A DNA stretch of 64,000 nt, taken from the NCBI GenBank assembly GCA_963794385.1, contig CAWCDT010000013.1, positions 1 through 64,000 on the forward strand, written 5' to 3'. The notes below the pieces were generated by a model. It saw nothing but the letters and a program-made list of their open reading frames with translations, had not been told where the DNA came from and searched no databases. Source of the stretch: Gaiellasilicea sp963794385. Lineage in GTDB: Bacteria > Actinomycetota > Thermoleophilia > Gaiellales > Gaiellaceae. The first letter of the stretch is position 1. Each line of letters opens with the position of its first letter. A program made the translations under genes and the position numbers. Positions 59,396-64,000 of this stretch are shown here, one piece after another.

Positions 59396-60589
59396 CGCTC
59401 GAGCGCGCGTTCCGGGAGGAATGGGCCCGTGCCGTCGCCATCCTCACCCGCGTCCTCGGCGATCTCGATCGCGCCGAGGACGCGGTGCAGGACGCGTTCA
59501 CGATCGCCCTCGAGCGGTGGCCGCGCAACGGGACGCCGAGCAATCCAGGCGCCTGGATCGTCACGACCGCCCGCAACCGCGCGATCGACCGGCTCCGCCG
59601 CGAGCAGACGTTCGCGCGCAAAGCGGAGCTGCTCGCGCGGCTCGAGTCGCTTCCGGCCGACGAGGGCGACGTGAGCTCGATCCCCGACGACCGGCTCGCG
59701 CTCGTCTTCACGTGCTGCCACCCCGCCCTCAGCCGCGGAAGCACGCGTCGCCCTTACGCTCCGCGAGGTCGGCGGCCTGACGACGGCGGAGATCGCCCGC
59801 GCGTTCCTCGTCGCCGAGCCGACGATGGCCCAGCGGCTCGTGCGCGCGAAGCGGAAGGTGCGCAACGCGGGCATCCCGTTTCGCGTCCCGCCCGACCACG
59901 TGCTCCCGGAGCGGCTGCGTTCCGTCCTCGCGGTGCTCTATCTCGTCTTCAACGAGGGCTACTCAGCGACGGGAGGCGAGGAGCCGTCCGCGCGTCGCTC
60001 TCCGACGAGGCGATCCGGCTGGCGAAGCTGCTCGCGGTGCTGATGCCGGACGAGGCGGAGGCGCTGGGCCTGCTCGCGCTGATGCTCCTCCACGACGCGC
60101 GCCGGGACGCCCGCACCGCGGACGACGGCTCGATCGTGCTGCTCGCCGACCAGGACCGCTCCCGCTGGAACCGAGGACCGGCTCGCCGAGGGCACGCGGG
60201 TGCTCGAGCGGGCCCTCTCCTACCGGCGACCGGGCGCTTACCAGGTGCAGGCGGCGATCGCCGCTCTGCATGTCGAGGAGGGGGCGACCGACTGGCCACA
60301 GATCGCGGCTCTCTACGCCGAGCTCGCGCGGCTCGAGCCGTCGCCGGTGGTCGAGCTGAACCGGGCCGTCGCGGTCGCGATGGCGGACGGGCCCGAGCGT
60401 GGGCTCGAGCTGCTCGACCACGTCGAGCTCCCTGAGTACCACCTGTTACACGCGACCCGCGCCGACCTGCTGCGGCGCCTCGACCGGCGCGCGGACGCCG
60501 CAGCCGCCTACCGAGCCGCGCTCGAGCTCGAAATGAACGCGGGCGACCGCGCGTTCCTGGAGCGCCGGCTGGCCGAGGTGACGGCCTAG
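59392..60589 (+). pseudogene. ECF42-like sigma factor with C-terminal TPR region, frameshifted
   Basis: A sigma factor of about 400 residues if three frame changes (near 59735, 59995 and 60170) are allowed. Sigma region 2: EEWARAVAILTRVLGDLDRA and EDAVQDAFTIALERWPRNGT. Region 4 appears in the next frame as GLTTAEIARAFLVAEPTMAQ followed by RLVRAKRKVRNAGIPF. The long C-terminal part (VLYLVFNEGYSAT; DEAIRLAKLLAVLMPDEAEA; LEPSPVVELNRAVAVAMADG) is the DUF6596/TPR extension found in ECF42. Genes for two DGPF proteins precede it with overlapping ends. In this group the extension is thought to modulate activity and no classical anti-sigma is known. TTG start at 59392. Confidence 0.82.
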
Positions 60590-60721
60590 AGGCTTGACGT
60601 GGAACCTGCACGGGCTGTGTGACCGCCTCAGACGCGGCGCCAGACCGTCGGCGCGCAGGCGCAGCCTGCCGCGGACAGGTCTGAGCGCCCCCACAGCGCG
60701 TCAATTCCACATCAAGCCTCT
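60588..60721. repeat. 134-bp imperfect palindrome with 17-bp terminal inverted repeats
   Basis: The ends AGAGGCTTGACGTGGAA (60588-60604) and TTCCACATCAAGCCTCT (60705-60721) are inverted with one mismatch. The inside continues the symmetry loosely (GCTGTG and CAGAC-type segments on both sides). It starts 1 bp from the sigma gene end and ends 25 bp before the methyltransferase. It could be a MITE-like or REP-like unit or a long hairpin terminator. No gene lies in 60590-60745. Confidence 0.65.
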
Positions 60722-60745
60722 GAACCAGGCTGGTACGGTCGTCCC

Positions 60746-61699
60746 ATGTACCGCGACCGGCTTCCGCAGCTCGACGGCGGGCTCTTCGTGACGGACGGCG
60801 GCATCGAGACAACTCTGATCTTTCACCACGGCCTCGAGCTGCCCGCCTTCGCCGCCTTCGACCTGCTCAAGGACGAGCAGGGCACGGAGGAGCTCCGGCG
60901 CTACTACGCGCCGTATGCCGAGCTCGCCCGCGAGCACGGTGTCGGCCTCGTGCTCGAAAGCCCGACCTGGCGCGCGAACCCGGACTGGGCGGCGGCGATC
61001 GGGTATTCGCTCGACGAGCTGGACGCGTTCAACCGGAAGGCAATCGCCCTGATGGAGGAGCTCCGCGACGAGTACGCCTCGGGTCCACCGATCGTGATCA
61101 GCGGCTGCGTGGGGCCGCAGAGCGACGGCTACAGCCCGACGACGACGCTCACGCCCGACGAGGCAGAGCGCTACCACTCGACTCAGATCGGCACCTTCGC
61201 GGACACGGCCGCGGACATGGTCACCGCGATCACGATGACCTACGCCGAGGAGGCGATCGGCGTCACGCGGGCCGCGGTCGGGCACGGCCTGCCGGTCGTG
61301 ATCTCGTTCACGGTCGAGACCGACGGCCGGCTGCCGACCGGCCAGGCGCTCGGCGGAGCGATCCAGCAGGTGGACGAGGAGACGGACGCCGGGCCTGCCT
61401 ACTTCATGATCAACTGCGCTCACCCGACCCACTTCGCGGACGTGCTCGACGCCGCCGCGCCGTGGGTCGCCCGCATCGGCGGCCTGCGCACGAACGCGTC
61501 CACCAAGAGCCACGCCGAGCTGGACGAGGCGACGGAGCTGGACGAGGGCGATCCCGCCGACCTCGCCGCCCGGCACGCGGCGCTGAAGGAGCGGCTGCCG
61601 AACGTGAACGTGCTCGGCGGTTGTTGCGGGACCGACCACCGGCACGTCTCGTCGATCTGCTCCTCCTGGGTCTCGGCTCAGCCCGCCGCGCGAACCTAG
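60746..61699 (+). CDS. Homocysteine S-methyltransferase family protein
   Basis: A 317-residue TIM-barrel enzyme with FVTDGGIETTLIFHHGLELP at the N-terminus, GPPIVISGCVGPQSDGYSPT, ISFTVETDGRLPTGQALGGA, the first zinc Cys in FMINCAHPTHF (~residue 217) and the other two in LGGCCGTDHRHV (~residue 292). It transfers a methyl group to homocysteine (BHMT/MmuM-like) or a related thiol. The next genes are an Rrf2 regulator and a sulfate-type ABC transporter on the other strand, which fits sulfur amino-acid metabolism. The start ATG lies 25 bp after the palindrome. Confidence 0.9.
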   Translation: MYRDRLPQLDGGLFVTDGGIETTLIFHHGLELPAFAAFDLLKDEQGTEELRRYYAPYAELAREHGVGLVLESPTWRANPDWAAAIGYSLDELDAFNRKAIALMEELRDEYASGPPIVISGCVGPQSDGYSPTTTLTPDEAERYHSTQIGTFADTAADMVTAITMTYAEEAIGVTRAAVGHGLPVVISFTVETDGRLPTGQALGGAIQQVDEETDAGPAYFMINCAHPTHFADVLDAAAPWVARIGGLRTNASTKSHAELDEATELDEGDPADLAARHAALKERLPNVNVLGGCCGTDHRHVSSICSSWVSAQPAART

Positions 61700-61702
61700 A
61701 GC

Positions 61703-62116
61703 GTGCGCGTCTCGGCCAAGGTCGACTACGCGTTGCGCGCGCTCGCGGAGCTTGCCGCGTCGCCGCCCGGCGTCCCCGTCAAGGGCGAGAGGCTCGCGGG
61801 CGCGCAGGAGATCCCGCTCAACTTCCTCGAGAACATCCTGCTCGAGCTGCGGCGCTCGGAGCTGGTCGCGAGCCGGCGCGGCGCCGACGGCGGCTACTGG
61901 CTCGGCCGGCCGGCGGCCGAGATCAGCCTCGCCGACGTCGTCCGCGCGGTCGAAGGCCCGATCGCGAGCGTGCGCGGGAGCAGGCCGGAGGACGTCAGCT
62001 ACACCGGCGCCGCGGCGGCGCTCGGGGACGTCTGGATCGAGCTGCGCGCAAGCATGCGCGGCGTCCTCGAGCAGACGTCGCTCGCCGACCTCGTCGAGCG
62101 TTCAAGGAGCGACTAG
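61703..62116 (+). CDS. Rrf2-family transcriptional regulator without cysteines
   Basis: A 137-residue winged-helix regulator: VSAKVDYALRALAELAASPP at the N-terminus, the helix region IPLNFLENILLELRRSELVA, wing SRRGADGGYWLGRPAAEIS and dimer helix SLADVVRAVEGPIASVRG. There is no cysteine at all, so it cannot hold an IscR/NsrR-type Fe-S cluster and is closer to CymR-like regulators. It lies 3 bp after the homocysteine methyltransferase and 142 bp before a convergent CysA gene. Control of sulfur assimilation is a reasonable guess. Confidence 0.9.
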   Translation: MRVSAKVDYALRALAELAASPPGVPVKGERLAGAQEIPLNFLENILLELRRSELVASRRGADGGYWLGRPAAEISLADVVRAVEGPIASVRGSRPEDVSYTGAAAALGDVWIELRASMRGVLEQTSLADLVERSRSD

Positions 62117-62204
62117 CGGCTCCTGGCGTCTCGCTCGCGGTGCGTAGGCCGGTGGAACAGTACGGAGGTACGGGCCGCCGGCTGGAGCGCCGCGAGCGAG
62201 GCGA

Positions 62205-62246
62205 GGCTGCGCCGGAGGCCGGCTCCGCCGGCCGGGAGGCGCAGCC
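62205..62246. terminator. Long bidirectional hairpin terminator
   Basis: Outer arms GGCTGCGCC (62205-62213) and GGCGCAGCC (62238-62246) enclose an inner perfect stem GGCCGGC (62217-62223) / GCCGGCC (62227-62233) with a 3-base loop. It sits between the convergent Rrf2 and ABC genes; the ABC gene stop is 13 bp away. Weaker arms also flank it near 62115 and 62257. No gene is seen in 62117-62258. Confidence 0.65.
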
Positions 62247-62258
62247 GTCCAGGGGCCG

Positions 62259-63212
62259 CTAGTTGAAGACGCGCTCGCGGCTCGGGCGCAGGTAGACGAT
62301 CTGGCCCTCGGCCAGCTCGAGCTCCTCGCAGCGGTCCCGGGTCACCTGCGCCCAGAGCCGCTCGCCGTCCGAACGCGTCAGCTCGACCCGGACCTCGAAG
62401 CCGAGGTGGACGATCCGCTCGATCATGGCCTCGTCGGCGCTCTCGGAGGGATCGGCGAGCAACTCGAGGTCGTGCGGCCGCACCCACGTGTCCCCGACCT
62501 GGTTGACGGGGCCGACGAAGCTCATCACGAACTCGGTCTCGGGATGCTCGTAGAGGTCGCGCGGGCCGCCGACCTGCTCGATCCGGCCCTTGTTCATCAC
62601 CGCGATCCGGTCGGCGACCTCCATCGCCTCCTCCTGGTCGTGCGTGACGAAGACGGTCGTCACGTGCACCTCGTCGTGCAGACGGCGGAGCCACTCGCGC
62701 AGCTCGGCGCGCACGCGCGCATCGAGGGCCCCGAACGGCTCGTCGAGCAGCAGCACCTCCGGCTCCACCGCAAGCGCGCGAGCGAGAGCCATGCGCTGCC
62801 GCTGGCCGCCCGAGAGCTGGGCCGGGTACCGGCGCGCGAACTGCTGCAGCTGCACGAGCTCGAGCAGCTCGGCCACCCGCTCGCGAATCTCCTCCTTCGG
62901 CCGCTTCCGGATCGTGAGCCCGAACGCGACGTTGTCCTGGACGGTCATGTGCTTGAACGCCGCGTAATGCTGAAAGACGAAGCCGACGCCGCGCTTCTGC
63001 GGCGCGACCCCGGTTGCGTCCTCGCCGGAGATGACGATCTCGCCCTCGTCCGGACGCTCGAGCCCCGCGATCACGCGCAGGAGGGTCGACTTGCCGCTGC
63101 CGCTCGGGCCCAGCAGCGCGGTCAGCGAGCCCGAGGCGACCTCGAGCGAGACGTCCTCGAGCGCCGTGAAGTCGTTGAAGCGCTTCGAGACGTTCCTGAC
63201 GACGATCGACAC
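62259..63212 (-). CDS. cysA: Sulfate/thiosulfate-type ABC transporter ATP-binding protein
   Basis: A 317-residue ABC ATPase with Walker A GPSGSGKSTLLRVIAG (~residue 36), Q-loop VFQHYAAFKHMT, signature LSGGQRQRMALARALA, Walker B VLLLDEPFGALDARV and H-loop VTHDQEEAME. The C-terminal TOBE-like part has DTWVRPHDLELL (CysA-type). The family members most like this energise sulfate/thiosulfate import. It starts overlapping the permease stop by a base, so both are co-translated. Neighbouring Rrf2 and methyltransferase genes support a sulfur role. Confidence 0.88.
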   Translation of the reverse strand: MSIVVRNVSKRFNDFTALEDVSLEVASGSLTALLGPSGSGKSTLLRVIAGLERPDEGEIVISGEDATGVAPQKRGVGFVFQHYAAFKHMTVQDNVAFGLTIRKRPKEEIRERVAELLELVQLQQFARRYPAQLSGGQRQRMALARALAVEPEVLLLDEPFGALDARVRAELREWLRRLHDEVHVTTVFVTHDQEEAMEVADRIAVMNKGRIEQVGGPRDLYEHPETEFVMSFVGPVNQVGDTWVRPHDLELLADPSESADEAMIERIVHLGFEVRVELTRSDGERLWAQVTRDRCEELELAEGQIVYLRPSRERVFN

Positions 63213-64000
63213 TAGACGACCTCCTCCCTCGGTCGGATCACGGTCATGGCGACGAGCACGAGCACGGCGATCAGGGCGAGCACGATCGAGATCGCATAGG
63301 CGCCGGCGAGGTCGAGCGACTGGTATCGCTCCTCGACCCGCAACGTCGCGGTCTCCGTCTCTCCCTGAACACGACCCGAGACGACGGCGACGGCGCCGTA
63401 CTCGCCGAGGCAGCGGGCCGTCGTCAGGATGACGCCGTAGACGACCGCCCAGCGGATCGCGGGGAGCGTGATCCGCCGGAACGTCTGCCAGGACGAGGCG
63501 CCGAGCGTGCGCGCGGCCTGTTCCTGCTCGTCGCCGATCTCGCGCAGCGTCGGGACGACCTCGCGGGCGACGAACGGGAGCGAGACGAAGATCGTCGCGA
63601 TCACCATCGACGGGAGCGAGAAGAGGACCTGGAAGCCGTGCTCCGAGAGCCAGCCGAACCAGCCTTCGCGCCCGTAGAGCAGGTAGAGCGAGAGCCCGAC
63701 GACGACGGGCGAGAGCGCGAGCGGGAGATCCACGAACGCGTTCACGATCCCCTTGCCGGGGAACTTCCCGCGCACGATCGAGAGCCCACAGGCGATCCCG
63801 AAGACGGTGTTGGCGGGCACCGCAATCGCCGTGATGATCAGCGTCAGCTTGAAGGCGTTGATCGTCTCCGGCGACGAGAGCGCGGCCCAGGCCGCGTCGA
63901 AGCCGTCCTCGAACGTGCGGTAGAAGACGAGCGCGAGCGGCGCGAGCAGGATCACCGCGAGGTAGGTGAACGCGATTGCGCGGAGACCGAGGCGGCGCAT
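63212..64000 (-). CDS. cysW: Sulfate ABC transporter permease CysW-like, edge of window
   Basis: A 262-residue inner-membrane permease with six helices (ITYLAVILLAPLALVFYRTF-type first helix; VNAFVDLPLALSPVVVGLSL) and the cytoplasmic ABC-contact EAA-like loop EQEQAARTLGASSWQTFRRI (Gly in LGASS). The C-terminus has ARCLGEYGAVAVVSG, typical of CysT/CysW proteins. The apparent ATG start coincides exactly with the last base of the window, so the true start may lie beyond it. A second permease and binding protein are expected further upstream. Confidence 0.88.
   Translation of the reverse strand: MRRLGLRAIAFTYLAVILLAPLALVFYRTFEDGFDAAWAALSSPETINAFKLTLIITAIAVPANTVFGIACGLSIVRGKFPGKGIVNAFVDLPLALSPVVVGLSLYLLYGREGWFGWLSEHGFQVLFSLPSMVIATIFVSLPFVAREVVPTLREIGDEQEQAARTLGASSWQTFRRITLPAIRWAVVYGVILTTARCLGEYGAVAVVSGRVQGETETATLRVEERYQSLDLAGAYAISIVLALIAVLVLVAMTVIRPREEVV

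Noticed and set aside
1..64000. CRISPR array, rRNA, prophage or integrase
   Set aside because: None seen: no regularly spaced repeats, no rRNA, and no phage or integrase genes apart from the broken RAYT transposase.

Overview
The window is a GC-rich (roughly 70% by eye), densely packed bacterial chromosome segment. GTG and TTG starts are common and 4-base stop/start overlaps are frequent. The gene set suggests a high-GC actinomycete, possibly Thermoleophilia (Gaiellales/Solirubrobacterales-like): SUF genes, Tat, an A2-type caa3 oxidase, DUF6458, Ser/Thr kinase, RmlABCD, an ECF42-like sigma factor with DGPF proteins, and no sporulation set. The taxonomic call is inference from gene content. 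Many genes carry apparent frameshifts, so part of the 'pseudogene' content may be base-calling error in a draft or metagenomic assembly.

Layout. 0-6.7 kb: frameshifted sensor kinase, then a minus-strand sufC-sufB-(three VOC genes)-sufD operon and a short-chain dehydrogenase. 6.7-11 kb: tatA, tatC, amidohydrolase, membrane TPR protein, STAS protein, dihaem cytochrome c lipoprotein. 10.9-16.6 kb: a RAYT-type transposase between inverted repeats, then a minus-strand ctaC-ctaD-(tandem Usp-like)-ctaE-(membrane Usp-like) oxidase operon. 16.7-22.7 kb: DUF6458, large PAS/GAF histidine kinase, methyltransferase, TPR-LuxR regulator, tRNA-Lys. 22.7-35.2 kb: envelope genes. These are three UDP-amino-sugar genes, a coupled SpoIID-like protein and subtilase, a Ser/Thr kinase, rmlA-C-D-B with an SRPBCC gene inside, and a secreted glycosidase.

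35.5-48.5 kb: hsp20-lon operon, YtxH-like protein, M23 peptidase, split TauE permease, trehalose-phosphatase, MFS pump with divergent HxlR regulator and palindromic operator, PLP decarboxylase, PolX-PHP polymerase, dolichol-phosphate-mannose-synthase-like glycosyltransferase and thioredoxin. 48.4-51.6 kb: thiD-thiM-thiE-thiL operon under a TPP riboswitch whose P1 helix contains the thiD ribosome binding site. thiD seems to start on AUC, and three perfect hairpins lie between thiD and thiM.

51.6-58.6 kb: MrfA-like helicase, then a group of uncharacterised proteins with a DyP peroxidase and a catalase-fold protein. 58.7-60.6 kb: two DGPF/YCII genes and an ECF42-like sigma factor. 60.6-64 kb: a long imperfect palindrome with 17-bp ends, a homocysteine S-methyltransferase, a cysteine-free Rrf2 regulator, and convergent sulfate-type ABC transporter genes. 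The last part reads as a sulfur-amino-acid neighbourhood.

The best candidates for something undescribed are the Usp-like 'VANET' domain family woven into the oxidase operon, the haem-enzyme module at 54-58.6 kb, the VOC triplet inside the SUF operon, and the hairpin array in the thiamine operon.
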